DNA of 64,000 bases from Bog-473 sp963788585. GTDB taxonomy: Bacteria; Actinomycetota; Acidimicrobiia; Acidimicrobiales; RAAP-2. The stretch is from the NCBI GenBank assembly GCA_963788585.1, contig CAWBHA010000003.1, positions 620,001 to 684,000 on the forward strand. Direction: 5' to 3'. The notes under the pieces were generated by a model. That model was not told the origin of the DNA and made no database searches. It saw only the letters and a program-made list of their open reading frames with translations. The position numbers were made by a program, and so were the translations under genes. Shown one piece after another: positions 9,804 to 20,600 of the stretch; positions within the stretch are counted from its first letter, which is position 1, and each line of letters begins with the position of its first letter.

Positions 9804-10901
9804 GGTGCCGGGGGCGATCTGCAGCGCCTGCTGGAGTGCGGTCCCTACGGTCTGGGTCTGACCGGCGGGCGGGATCACCTGGACCGTGAGGACGTAGGCC
9901 GTCCCGGGCTTCACGCTGAAGGTGGCCGACGGCATCGTCACCGACGCGTCCAGGGCCAGCGCCGTCCGCTGGCTCCGCGTGACGCTGGCACCCGTCGTCT
10001 GGTCGGCCAACGTGTCCCGCACCACGACGTGCGGCTCCTCTACCGAGCCCTGGTTGGCGACCACGACGTTCACCGAGACCTGTTGCGACGGACTGAGCAC
10101 CGACACGCTCGCGGACGTCCCCTGGGGGGTCGGCAACGCCGGCGGGTCGAGCCGCACGGTCCGCAGGACCACGTCATGGGTGGCGGCCAGCGTCGGCGAG
10201 GTCGCTATGAGGTCGACCTGCGCGGCCAGCGTGCCGAGCCGCCACAGTTGCGGGCGCGTCACCCACACCGAGGCCGGGAGCCGGCCGAGGCCGGCCCCGT
10301 TGGCGAGCGACCGCCGCGCCGAGCGGTAGAGCGCGTCGGAGCCCTCCAGCAGCGCGCCGGCCGCGGCGATGCGGTTCGTCGCCTGGGTCGCCGACAACGA
10401 TGGGGTCGGCGCCGCGGACACCGGCCCGTCGTCCACCGTGCCGGTGCTCGGGATGGGCTGCATGCCGAGGAAACCGTCGACGGCGGCGCGCAGGTCGGCC
10501 ATGGACTGAGCCCGTTCGGCGAACACGTCGGCCAACTGGGTCGCCACCGCGCCCGACGGCACCGCACCGCTGGCCAGGCTGGCCCGGGCGGACTGGTCCG
10601 CCGTCTGCTGCACGGCGCTGTCCAACGCCACCTGCAGTCCCTGGCGTGTCTCCCCCGGCAAGCCGTTCATGAGCGAGCGCACCTGGGCCGAGGTGGCGTT
10701 GGACTGCTGGGCCACGAGCGTGTCCTGGGCGGCCAGCGCCCGGGCAGAGGCGGCGTCGTAGCCCTGCGACTGCCGCGACACCTGGGTCAACCCTCCAACG
10801 AGGAGCGCGAGGAGGATCACCACTGCGACGAGCAGGATGACCGGCCGGGCCGGTGATCGACGGCGCGCGCGGCGGCGTGGCCTGCGTGGCGACATCGCCA
10901 C
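9801..10901 (-). CDS. Membrane-anchored protein of unknown function
   Basis: I do not recognise this 366-residue protein. A very basic N-terminus (SPRRPRRRARRRSPARP) precedes a single strong hydrophobic helix (residues 20-42), consistent with an Nin-Cout membrane anchor. Residues 45-210 are Ala/Gln/Ser-rich and predicted helical. The last ~120 residues, with alternating Val/Thr patterns (SVSVLSPSQQVSVNVVVANQ), look like an extracellular beta-sandwich. It starts 27 nt after the sqdB-like gene and probably shares its transcript. GTG 10901 or ATG 10895 could be the start. Confidence 0.7.
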   Translation of the reverse strand: MAMSPRRPRRRARRRSPARPVILLVAVVILLALLVGGLTQVSRQSQGYDAASARALAAQDTLVAQQSNATSAQVRSLMNGLPGETRQGLQVALDSAVQQTADQSARASLASGAVPSGAVATQLADVFAERAQSMADLRAAVDGFLGMQPIPSTGTVDDGPVSAAPTPSLSATQATNRIAAAGALLEGSDALYRSARRSLANGAGLGRLPASVWVTRPQLWRLGTLAAQVDLIATSPTLAATHDVVLRTVRLDPPALPTPQGTSASVSVLSPSQQVSVNVVVANQGSVEEPHVVVRDTLADQTTGASVTRSQRTALALDASVTMPSATFSVKPGTAYVLTVQVIPPAGQTQTVGTALQQALQIAPGT

Positions 10902-10927
10902 AGGAAACTACTGCGGAAGAGCGTTCG

Positions 10928-12131
10928 TTACACCGCGAGGAAGGACGTGCCCGGCGTGTCTCCCGCCGTGGAGAGCGAGCTGGCGCTCGAGCGCCACTGC
11001 ACCGTGGGGGCGATGGCCCGGACGTCGACGCGGTCGCGGTAGCGCTCGACCAGCTCGAGCATGCCGGCAACGACCTCGTCGGTCAGCAGGTGTGGCCGCA
11101 GGCCGAGGTCCAGAAGCTTCGTGTTGGCCGCGTTGAAGTAGTGCTCCTCGCTCTCCACCCTCGGGTTGGACAGCCCCTCCGCGATGTCGACGCGGGTCGG
11201 ACAGACCCGCTGGACCATCTGCGCCATGTCGCGCACCGAGAACGACTCCGTGAATTGGTTGAAGACGCGGAACTCGCCCCGGTCGGCCGGGTTCTCGAGG
11301 GCCAGCGTGACGCAGGCGAGCGTGTCGCGGATGTTAAGCATGCCGCGAGTCTGGCCGCCGGCGCCGTAGACGGTCAGGGGATGACCCGTCACGGCCTGCA
11401 CGCAGAAACGGTTGAGCACCGTGCCGAACACGCCGTCGTAGTCGAAGCGTGTCGCCAGCGCGGGGTCGAGGTCCGTCTGGTCGGTGGACTGCCCGTAGAC
11501 GATGCCCTGGTTCAGGTCGGTGGCGCGCAGGCCCCAGATGCGGCAGCCGAACATGATGTTGTGGCTGTCGTGCACCTTGGACAGGTGGTAGAACGAGCCC
11601 GGCTGCTTCGGGTAGGGCAGCACATCGGTACGGCCCTTGTGGGTGATCTCGATGAAGCCCTCTTCGATGTCGATGTTGGGGTAGCCGTACTCGCCCATCG
11701 TCCCGAGCTTCACGAGATGGATGTCGGGGTCGATCTCCTGAATCGCGTACATGACGTTGAGGTTGCCCACGACGTTGTTCACTTGGGTGTACACCGCGTG
11801 CTCGCGGTCGATCATGGAGTAGGGAGCAGAGCGTTGCTCGCCGAAGTGCACGATGGCATCCGGCTTCGCCTCGGCGACGATGCCATAGGTGAAGGGAGCG
11901 TCGGTCAGATTGCCGATCCGCACTTCCACCGAGTGACCCGACACCTTCTTCCAACGGCTGACCCGATCCTCGAGTGGCGCGATCGGCACGAGGCTGTCGA
12001 CGCCCATCTCGCGGTCGTACTCTCGCCGCACGAGGTTGTCGACGACGGTGACGTCGTGCCCACGTGCCGACAGGTGGAGCGCGGTCGGCCACCCGAGGTA
12101 GCCGTCGCCGCCGAGAACCAGAATCTTCATC
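10928..12131 (-). CDS. sqdB: UDP-sulfoquinovose synthase-like NAD-dependent epimerase
   Basis: This extended short-chain dehydrogenase has the fold and motifs of SQD1/SqdB, which converts UDP-glucose and sulfite to UDP-sulfoquinovose for the membrane sulfolipid SQDG. The Rossmann motif MKILVLGGDGYLGWPTALHL starts the protein. SQD1 signatures follow: VDNLVRREYDREMGVDSL, HFGEQRSAPYSMID, LGTMGEYGYPNIDIEEG, and the catalytic SFYHLSKVHDSHNI (YxxxK). The start ATG 12131 follows AAAGGGTGAGG; ATG 12151 is in frame but lacks such a site. No sqdD/sqdX glycosyltransferase is visible nearby, so SQDG production is an inference. Confidence 0.83.
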
Positions 12132-12332
12132 CTCACCCTTTTTGCTTCCACTCGGACCCCGCGATTATTACGAAGTCATTGCGATGCACATCATGGTGCA
12201 ACACCCTGAATCCACCCTGTGTAACGGCTGTTATTGCCGTGAGACCAGGGGTTTTCGGTCGCCAGGAAGCTGAAGCGGCACGAAATCTGCGTCGGGCAGG
12301 GCCCGGAAGGGCCACTGCACCGTGGGGCGGGA

Positions 12333-14072
12333 TCAGGCCGGATCGCCCCACAGGGCGGACCGCAGGCCCGAGGCACGGGCGATCGGCCGCGCGACGGCCG
12401 TGCGGATCGCCTCCTCGGTTCCGACGACGATCAGCCGTTCCTGCGCCCGCGTCACGGCGGTGTAGAGCAGCTCGCGGGTGAGCAGACGCGACTCGACCCC
12501 CGGCAGCACGAAGGCGACGTCGGCGAACTGGGAGCCTTGGCTCTTGTGCACGGTCATGGCGTAGACGGTGTCGACGGCGGCGAGGCGCATCGGGCTCACG
12601 TGGACGACGGCGTCGGCCCGCTCGAAGGCGGCGACGAGCCGGCCGCCCTCGGCCTCGACGACGACTCCGGTGTCGCCGTTGTAGAGCCGGAGCCCATAGT
12701 CGTTCTCGGTGACGATCAGCGGACGACCGACGTACCACTCCGAACCGGCCGCGAAGCCGTGGACCTCGGCCCGCAGCCAGTCCTCGACGTGGTGCATCCA
12801 GGTGGCCACCCCCTCGGGCCCGTGACGGTGCGCGCAGAGCAGGCGAAAGCTGCCGAGCGCAGCGATGGCGTCGCGGGCCCGCCCCGCCCGCGCCGCGTCG
12901 ATCACCGCGCGGCCGCCGGCCACGGCCCTCGCCCGGACCTCGCCCAGCTCGTCGGCCGCGTGCCGCGCCGATCCGTCCGCCGCGATCCACTCCACGTTGG
13001 AGCCACCGGTCTCGAGGACGTCGAGCGCGGCGTCGGCGTCGCCGCGCTGCACGGCCTCCGCCAGCGTCGCGATGGCACCGCCGTAGCGATGCACCCGGTG
13101 CAGCACCGTGATTCCCTCGCCGATCACCGGTCGACCCGGCGCCGCACCGGCGCGTTCGGCGGCCGGCCCCACAATGTCGCCGAGCACGGCCCCCGCCTCG
13201 ACCGATGCCAGCTGCTCGGGGTCGCCGACCAGCACGAGCCGCGCCTCGGGCCGGACGGCCTCGGTCAGCCGGGCCATCATCGAGAGCGACACCATCGACG
13301 TCTCGTCCACGACGACGACGTCATGGGGCAGGTGGTTCCGGCGGTCGTGCCGGAAGCGCGTGCGGTTGCCGGGGTTGAAGCCGAGCAGGCGGTGCAGCGT
13401 CGCCCCCTCGAGGGCGCGGAGCCGCTGTCGGGTCGCGGCGTCGACGTCGAGCCGCGCCGCCTCGCCCCGTACGGCCTCCTCGAGCCTGGCGGCCGCCTTT
13501 CCCGTGGGAGCGGCAAGCGCGACGAGGGGTGGCCGCAGGCCGCCGGCGGAGGCCTGCTCGTCGAGGAGAGCCAGCACGCGGGCAACGGTCGTGGTCTTTC
13601 CGGTCCCCGGACCGCCGGCGATCACCGACAGCCTCCGCCGCACCGCCGTCCTGGCGGCGTCGAGCTGGAGGTCGGGGTCCTCCCCGCCCGGGAACAGCCG
13701 GCCGAGCCCAGCCGCGAGCAGCGCCTCGTCCAAGGACTCGACGGGCTGTCCGGCCCGCTCGAGCAGTTGGGCCGCCACCAGGCTCTCGTCAGCCCACAGG
13801 CGGTCGAGGTAGAGCGTCGACGCCGACAGCCGGAGCGGGCGGTCGACGCCGACCATCGGGTTGTCCCGCAACGCGTGCACCCATGCACCGGGTTCGGGCC
13901 ACGGCAACGCGGCCAGGTCGGACTCGGACTCGGTGTCGGTGCTGGCCGTGTGACGGATCGTGGCCAGGTCGACGCAGACGTGCCCGAGGCGCGGCGCCCG
14001 CGCCGCCAACGCCGCGCCGAGGCGCGCCGACTCGTCGGTGGTGCCGCAGAGGCCGGCGAGCCGTCGGGCCAC
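12333..14072 (-). CDS. recD: Exodeoxyribonuclease V alpha subunit RecD (5' end frameshifted)
   Basis: This is the 5'-3' helicase subunit of RecBCD. From the GTG at 14072 the frame gives 579 residues, with Walker A IAGGPGTGKTTTVARVL (151-167), the DExx motif VVVDETSMVSL, and the C-terminal UvrD-like AMTVHKSQGSQFADV. The natural start is almost certainly ATG 14184, which overlaps the recB stop (ATGA). It reads MTTLEGLDPYDATLALRA and then shifts frame near 14130-14140, where APEGLLAEFNRAGILSTS resumes in the RecD frame. One missing base in a GC-rich stretch explains this. It may be a real mutation or an assembly error. Confidence 0.88.
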   Translation of the reverse strand: MARRLAGLCGTTDESARLGAALAARAPRLGHVCVDLATIRHTASTDTESESDLAALPWPEPGAWVHALRDNPMVGVDRPLRLSASTLYLDRLWADESLVAAQLLERAGQPVESLDEALLAAGLGRLFPGGEDPDLQLDAARTAVRRRLSVIAGGPGTGKTTTVARVLALLDEQASAGGLRPPLVALAAPTGKAAARLEEAVRGEAARLDVDAATRQRLRALEGATLHRLLGFNPGNRTRFRHDRRNHLPHDVVVVDETSMVSLSMMARLTEAVRPEARLVLVGDPEQLASVEAGAVLGDIVGPAAERAGAAPGRPVIGEGITVLHRVHRYGGAIATLAEAVQRGDADAALDVLETGGSNVEWIAADGSARHAADELGEVRARAVAGGRAVIDAARAGRARDAIAALGSFRLLCAHRHGPEGVATWMHHVEDWLRAEVHGFAAGSEWYVGRPLIVTENDYGLRLYNGDTGVVVEAEGGRLVAAFERADAVVHVSPMRLAAVDTVYAMTVHKSQGSQFADVAFVLPGVESRLLTRELLYTAVTRAQERLIVVGTEEAIRTAVARPIARASGLRSALWGDPA

Positions 14073-14180
14073 GTGGATGTCCGAGGTGGACAGGATCCCG
14101 GCCCGGTTGAACTCGGCCAGGAGTCCCTCCGGCGCGCAGCGCCAACGTGGCGTCGTAGGGATCGAGCCCTTCGAGGGTCG

Positions 14181-17100
14181 TCATGCACCACCGCCGGTGT
14201 CGAAGAGGTCGCTCAACGCCTCGACCACGGTGGTGGGGGGCTGCCACGACCAGACGCCCGGCGTCGTGCCGTCCTCGACGAGATCGACCGCGCTCATGCC
14301 GCGAACGAAGAGATAGAGGACGCCGCCGAGGTGGCGTGCGGGGTCGTAGCCCTTCAGGCGCCAGCGTAGGTAGCGGTGCAGGGCCACCACGTAGAGCAGC
14401 GCCTGGAGCGGGTAGTGGGCCGCGAGCATCTCGTCGTCCAGCGCGGCGGGGCGGTAGTGCCAGGCGGTGAGCGTCTCGTCCGGCGCCCCGAGCCTGTTCG
14501 TCTTGTAGTCGGCGATGACGAAGCGGCCGTCGGGGAGCCGGAGAACGAGGTCGAGGCTCCCGGTCAGATAGCCCCGGAGGACGCCGTTGAGGGCGGGGTC
14601 CCGCAGCGCAGCGGCGTAGCGGGCCACGGGATCGCCGGCGGGGAGCTGCGCCTCGAGCACGTCGGCCACCTGGGCGACGTGGGCCGTCCCCGAGGCGTCG
14701 TCGCCGCCGACCAGCGGGAGCTCGAAGCCGAGCTCGTCGAGCCGGTCGCGCCGGGCAACGTCGGCCAGGCGGATGCCGCCGACCATCGGGCCGAGCGGCG
14801 CCTCGATGGCGGCACAGAGCCCCGCCACCACCGCGTCTCGCGGGCCGAGGTCGACGGTGCGCCATCCGACCTCGCGGTCCAGCGCGGGGCCGACGGCCGC
14901 CACGAGGTCGGGGGCGTCGAACTCGGTGTGTTCGAAGACGCTGTGCACGACGGTGCCCACCAGCGCGCCGCCCGGCATCGCCGCCAGATGGAGAGGGACG
15001 GCCCGCCACGCCGCGAAGGCCGAGTCGGTACCGGGGTCGGACCGGGCGGGCGGGACGGGCACCTCCTCGTCCGAGGTCAGGACGCGCTCGGGCTCGCTGC
15101 CGATCGCGGGCTGTTCGTGCAGGGCGCGGGTGATGCCCGAGTACGAGACCCTGCGCCAGGCCACGTCGAGGAGCCGGTCGAACACGGCTGCCCCGAGCTG
15201 GGGCGGTGCGGAGGGAGCGCCCTGCCACCGCGTGTCCGCCGGCGGCGCGACCCGTTCGACGCGGACGAGTGGCCCGAGCGCGCCGAACGCAGCGGCCACG
15301 TCGGCGTCGCCGTGGCGCTTGCGGGCGTAGGGACTGACGACGCCCTGTGCGTCACGGTCGAAGAGCAGCCGGGACAGGGGCGAGTGCTCGCTCTCGTGCG
15401 CACCCACCCACCACAGCATCGCCAGGTGCTGGGCTCGGGTCAGCGCCACGTAGAGGAGGCGCAAGTCCTCGCCGCGGGCCTCCACGATCTCCAACTTCTG
15501 GTGGGCGTCGAAGCCGGCTCCCTGGTGCCCGACGTCGATGGTCCGCTCGTTGCCGTTGTCCGGGTCGTGAAACACCGGGACGTCGCTCTTCTTCGCGCGA
15601 CCCTCCCACATGAAGGGGCAGAGGACGACGGGGAACTCGAGGCCCTTGCTCCGGTGGATGGTGATGACCTGAACCGCCTCGGCGTCGGACTCGAGACGAC
15701 GCGACCGTTCTTCGTTTTCGCTGTCATTCTCCGCGTCGTGGATCCGCCGGCCGAGCCAGGTGGCCATCGCGGTAGGCCCGAGCCCCTCGGAGACGCCCGC
15801 CTCGTGCAGCAGCTGCGCGATGTGGCGGAGGTCTGTCAAGAAGCGCTCGCCGGAGGCCCTGGCGAGGACGCGGGCCGGCACCCCATGGGAGGCACTGACC
15901 GTCTCGTAGAGGGAGGCGACGCCCTGTTCGCGCAGCAAGGCGGCCCAGCGGTGGAGCGACCAGTGCAGGTCCTCCCACTGCGCCTCGCCGGCGGTGGCCA
16001 CCCCCGCGGCCGACCACCCGACGAAGCAGGTGAGCGCAGCCAACGATGCCCGATCGCGCGCCGTGGGCCGCTCCAGCGCCTCGAGCAGGCGGAGCCAGTC
16101 GAGGGCCGGCTTCGTAGCGAACACCGAACCGCTGCCGCCGATCACGGCCGGCACATCGACCGCATGGAGGGCGTCGCGCACCAGGGTGGCGTCTCTGTTG
16201 AACCGAACGAGGACGGCGATGTGCCCCGGATCCAGACGTGCCCGAGAGCGCTCGCCACCCTGCCTGGCCCGGGTCACGACCTCCGGGCCCGCCGACAGCA
16301 GGTCGACGACCTGGGCGGCGACGTCGCGCGCGATGACCGACCGCGCCTCGCCGACCTGTGGCAGCCCCATGCTCTTGGTCCGTGCGACGAGCCCGTCGTC
16401 GGCATGGACGACCCGGACGCGCAGCGGTGCCCGTCCCGGCACGGGTTCGAGCCTGGCTTCCCGGTTGGCGTCGGCCGCCCTGATGTTGCGGTAGGTGATC
16501 CCGGCCGAACCGAGTTGCGCCCCCGTGAACAAGGCGTCGTAGGCCTGTAGCAGCTCCTCGTCGCTCCGCCAGTTCACGCCGAGGGTCCACTCGGACTGCA
16601 CCACCTCGCAGGCGTCGAGGTAGGCGTGGACGTCCGCGCCGCGGAAGGCGTAGATGGCCTGCTTGGGATCCCCGATCAGCACCAACGTCGTCCCGCCAGC
16701 GCCGAAGGCCCGGTACATGATCTCCCACTGCACGGGGTCGGTGTCCTGGAACTCGTCGACCAGCACGACGTCGTAGCGCTCGCGCAACCGGGCGCAGGCT
16801 TGCGCTCCCCGTGCCTGGTCCCTGAGGGTGTCGCGCAGGCGGAGCAGGACGTCGTCGTAGGTGAGGATCTTGCGGCCTCGCTTGCGGCGGTCCATTTCCT
16901 TCCGCACCTTGTCGGCAAAGCGACGGCGGATGGACGGGGTGTCCATGGCATCGGACCAGGGCGGGACGAGCTCGGCATCGGGATGATCGAGGACGCGCCT
17001 GGCGATGTCGCGGGCCTCGGTCCGGGTGAAGCCGAGCGGGTTGGGGCTGCCCGCGAACTTGCGGAGGTACAAGTCGTCGACCACTTCGTCGCGGAGGTCC

Positions 17101-17603
17101 CTCACCTCCTCCACCAAGGTGACCTCGCGGTCCACGTCGCCCGCCGTGCCGAGGCCGTAGAGCACTTGGAGGCAGAAGCCGTGCGTCGTTTCGATGGTCG
17201 CGCTGTCGAAGTCGGCGATCGCCTTGCTCAACCGGTCGCGCCGGGCCGCGACTTCGTCGAGCGGGGCGTCGGCGAGCAGCTGCACGATCTCGTCGTCCTC
17301 GGGCCCGGCGACGCCGTCGAGCACGTCGACCAGCCCGTCATAGGCGCTGACGAGGCGTTCGCGGACCCGCTCGCGTAGCTCGCCCGTCGCCATGCGGGTG
17401 AAGGTGATCACGAGCAGGCGGTCGATGGGCAGGGCGGCCTCGGCGACGTAGCGCGCAGTCAGGGCGGCAATGGTGAAGGTCTTGCCCGTGCCGGCGCTCG
17501 CCTGCAGCAGGGTCATGCCACGCGGCAACGGGCCGCGCATCGCAAATTCCTCCGGTTCGTGCCTCGGTTCGGGCCTGGCTACGGGCTGCACAGTGCCGGT
17601 CAC
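14181..17603 (-). CDS. recB: Exodeoxyribonuclease V beta subunit RecB
   Basis: RecB is the 3'-5' helicase and nuclease subunit of RecBCD, which processes double-strand breaks and degrades foreign linear DNA. Of 1140 residues, Walker A is at 34-42 (LLQASAGTGKTFTIAAL). Motif II is VLVDEFQDTDPVQWEIM, motif V/VI are TIHRSKGLEFPVVLCPF and LRLLYVALTRAQH, and the nuclease motif RFVIADYKTNRL with GSLDLVL lies near 1020-1035. The GTG start at 17603 overlaps the recC stop by GTGA and precedes the family N-terminus. The stop overlaps recD's ATG, so the three genes are translationally coupled. Confidence 0.94.
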   Translation of the reverse strand: MTGTVQPVARPEPRHEPEEFAMRGPLPRGMTLLQASAGTGKTFTIAALTARYVAEAALPIDRLLVITFTRMATGELRERVRERLVSAYDGLVDVLDGVAGPEDDEIVQLLADAPLDEVAARRDRLSKAIADFDSATIETTHGFCLQVLYGLGTAGDVDREVTLVEEVRDLRDEVVDDLYLRKFAGSPNPLGFTRTEARDIARRVLDHPDAELVPPWSDAMDTPSIRRRFADKVRKEMDRRKRGRKILTYDDVLLRLRDTLRDQARGAQACARLRERYDVVLVDEFQDTDPVQWEIMYRAFGAGGTTLVLIGDPKQAIYAFRGADVHAYLDACEVVQSEWTLGVNWRSDEELLQAYDALFTGAQLGSAGITYRNIRAADANREARLEPVPGRAPLRVRVVHADDGLVARTKSMGLPQVGEARSVIARDVAAQVVDLLSAGPEVVTRARQGGERSRARLDPGHIAVLVRFNRDATLVRDALHAVDVPAVIGGSGSVFATKPALDWLRLLEALERPTARDRASLAALTCFVGWSAAGVATAGEAQWEDLHWSLHRWAALLREQGVASLYETVSASHGVPARVLARASGERFLTDLRHIAQLLHEAGVSEGLGPTAMATWLGRRIHDAENDSENEERSRRLESDAEAVQVITIHRSKGLEFPVVLCPFMWEGRAKKSDVPVFHDPDNGNERTIDVGHQGAGFDAHQKLEIVEARGEDLRLLYVALTRAQHLAMLWWVGAHESEHSPLSRLLFDRDAQGVVSPYARKRHGDADVAAAFGALGPLVRVERVAPPADTRWQGAPSAPPQLGAAVFDRLLDVAWRRVSYSGITRALHEQPAIGSEPERVLTSDEEVPVPPARSDPGTDSAFAAWRAVPLHLAAMPGGALVGTVVHSVFEHTEFDAPDLVAAVGPALDREVGWRTVDLGPRDAVVAGLCAAIEAPLGPMVGGIRLADVARRDRLDELGFELPLVGGDDASGTAHVAQVADVLEAQLPAGDPVARYAAALRDPALNGVLRGYLTGSLDLVLRLPDGRFVIADYKTNRLGAPDETLTAWHYRPAALDDEMLAAHYPLQALLYVVALHRYLRWRLKGYDPARHLGGVLYLFVRGMSAVDLVEDGTTPGVWSWQPPTTVVEALSDLFDTGGGA

Positions 17604-20600
17604 GTCTCGACCACCCGCTCGCACGCGAGGAGTCCGTCCCAGAGCCGCCGCGCGTAGAGCCCGAACCGGGTCGGCTCTGCGGGCGCCCAGCCGGCCTCGT
17701 CTGGCCGCGGCGCCCCCGACACCGCGAGGAGCCTCCCCAACGAGACACGCGCCCCGAGGACGAGCTCGTGCTCGGTGTCGGCGTCCTCCTTGGGGTCGTT
17801 CCAGCCCGACTCCCAGCACCCGGCCGCAGCCGCGGCGGCCGCTCCGGCATCGGCACCGGCGACCACGGCTTCGGCCCAGGCCGCCGACGTCTTGCAAGAG
17901 AGCGGCAACGGCTCGCACAGGCCGCGGGCGAAGAGATCCAGGAGGACCCCGAGGTGCTGCTCCGCGATCATCCGCCGGCTCGTCGGGTCCTCACCGAGCG
18001 GCCCGACGGTCGCCAGTGCGACCGTGCGTCCTCGGCGATTGGCCCGGCCGATCGTCTGCGCCCGGAACGCGTGCTCCGGCCAGGTCGCACTGAGGGCGAG
18101 CAGACGCAGCCACGCGATGAGCCGCGCCGCGGGACCGAGTCGTGAATACGTCACGCTGTGCACCGTGTCCCCGCGCACGCCCGGGACCGTGCCGACGAGG
18201 GGCGGCGAGCCGGGCACGTCGACATGGACTTCGACCGAACACGGCGGCGTGGCACTCCGGGCTGCCTGCACGAGATCATCCAGCGGATCACTGATCTTGG
18301 TCAGCACGGGGTCGGCCAGCAGCCCGGGGGGCAACGGCCCGCGGGCGAGCTCGACGGCCTCGCACGACGCCTGCGTGGCGCCGTCGAGGCGCGCCGCGAG
18401 CATCCGGTCGGCGATCTTCCACCGCTCGAGTGCGTTCAGATCGATCGGTATGGCGTCGTCGAAGTCGCGGGTCTTGTCGCGCAGCGAGATGGTCAGCCGC
18501 TCGCGCAGAAAAGCCCGGACCGGATGACGGAGGAATCGCTCCACTTGGTCGAGACCGACGGTCTCGGGCACAGCGGGCGGGAGCGGACCGCTGAGGAACG
18601 GCGGCAACTCCTGCCGCGGCCCGGCGGCCGCCCTGGCGCCGGCGAGATGCAGGGTGTCAAAGCTCCAGGGACCGCCCGGCACCTGCTCTCCCGCGAGATA
18701 GTTCCGCTTGTCGAACGGCTGGAGAGGATGCGAGATCCTGATGACGTCCCGTGGCCGCCCCTTCGGGGTCCGGACCGTGTGGTCCACCACGTCGAGCAGC
18801 TCGCCCACCGGGACGGCAGGGGGACGCATGAGGTTGGAACGTTCGTCGTGGCCCGAGTACGTCACGACGAGGTGATCACGCGCCGCCAGCAGTGCGTCGA
18901 GCAGGAGTTGGCGATCCTCGCCGCGCACGTCGCGGTCGCCGACCCGCGGGTGGCGCGCCGTCAGGTCGTCCCCGTCCCGCTCGACGTGCCGGGGAAAGGT
19001 CCCGTCGTCCAGGCCGAGGAGGCACACCACCCGGTGCGGGATGGAGCGCATCGGTACGAGCGTGCACACAGTCAGGTGACCAGTGCAGAAGTTGGCCCGC
19101 GTCGGCCGGCCCTTCAGGCGGTCGGCCAGGATGGCGCGGATGTCGTCGCTGCCGAGAGTCACGGTGCTCATCCCCGCGCCTGTCCTCGCTTCGTCCACCA
19201 ACTCGTCGAGCAGGGACTTCAGTTGGGCGCGTTGCCAGGCGTCGCTCGGTGAGGTCGCCGCGAGCGAGTCGGCGATGCGGGCCAGGGTGCCGGCCCACGC
19301 GTCGACCGTCCGGCTCGCGTCCAAGGCGTCCAGCGCGCTCCGGAGGCGTTCCAGGAACTCGGCCATGCGCCCGGCCAAGTCGATGTCTGCGCTGTCGACG
19401 TCGTCGAGCGGGAGGGTGTTGCAGAAAAGGCGCTGACCCTCCTCGGCCATGGCAACGCCGAGGAGGATCCGGTCCACGCCGGCCTGCCACGTGTTGTTCC
19501 CGAGGCCCTCGAGCTCGAACGCGCCGCGGTGGCCGGCGTCGAAGCCCCAACGCACGCACGCCTTCTCCACCCATTCCTCCAGGCGAAACAGGTCTTCGTC
19601 GGCGAATTGGAAGCGGCGCCGGACGGGCTCGCGTCCAGCGAGATCGAGCACCTCGGTCGCACTGATCCGGGCGGTGGTCAACTCGAGGACCTCGGCCAGG
19701 ACGCCCATCACCGGATTCGTCTGCCGGAGCGACCGGTCGGCCAGGCGGATCTCGAGTGCGTGCCGGGGGTCGTCGGACGCGTCGTTGTGGTCGTGCCCGC
19801 CGAACGTCGCCTGAATGAGCGGGGCGAAGCTCTCGATGTCGGGGCACATGACGATGATGTCCCGGGGCTCGAGGGTCGGATCGTCCTCGAGGAGGTGCAG
19901 AATAGCGTCGCGCAAGACCTCGACCTGACGGCCGCGGCCGTGGCACGAGTGCACCCGGATGCTGTCGTCTGCCAGGTCGAGGAGGGGTCGCTCGGAGTCG
20001 GCACCACCCGGGCCGCGCGCGGCCCGGTCGGCGCGCACGTCGTCCTGGATGCGGCGCAACAACGTTGGTGTCGTCTCGCTGGGTGCCTCGGCCTCCGCGC
20101 CGCCTTCCACCGCGGCCCCGAGCACGAGCTGCATCTCACGCGCGTCGCGGCCCCAGGACGCCAGGAGCGGGTGGCGCGGCACAGCCGCGGTCCCGTCCTC
20201 GGCGCGGAGGACGTCGCGGGACCTCGGTCCGACGGAGCCGGCCACCCGGTCCCACAACGCGGGCGAGGGATGCAACAAGAAGAGGTGCACGTCGCGCTCG
20301 GCAGCCATCGCCTCGAGCACATCGAGGTAACTGGCCGGGAGCCGGGTCAGGCCGAAAAGGGACAGCCGGGGCGGCTGGTCAAGCAACGCGGGCTCCCTGC
20401 GCAGCCGCGCACAGGCTTCCCGGAGCCGCTCCGCTGGACTCGGCTGGCCAATGCGCTCCCGCAGCGACAACCACAATTCGACCTGCCACGGGGTCTCGTC
20501 CAACTGGGCCCTCCCCTCGGCCCAGCGCTGCAACATGTCGGGCCGGTGCACGGCATAGCGGTCGAAGATGTCTGCCACGTGGCGGATGCTCGCGAACCGA

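Noticed and set aside
10853..12481. 542-residue plus-strand frame opposite sqdB
   Set aside because: Mirror frame of a gene with clear SQD1 motifs; no domain of its own.
12537..16550. Long plus-strand frames opposite recD and recB
   Set aside because: Antisense to genes with Walker A and nuclease motifs; composition is typical of shadow frames.
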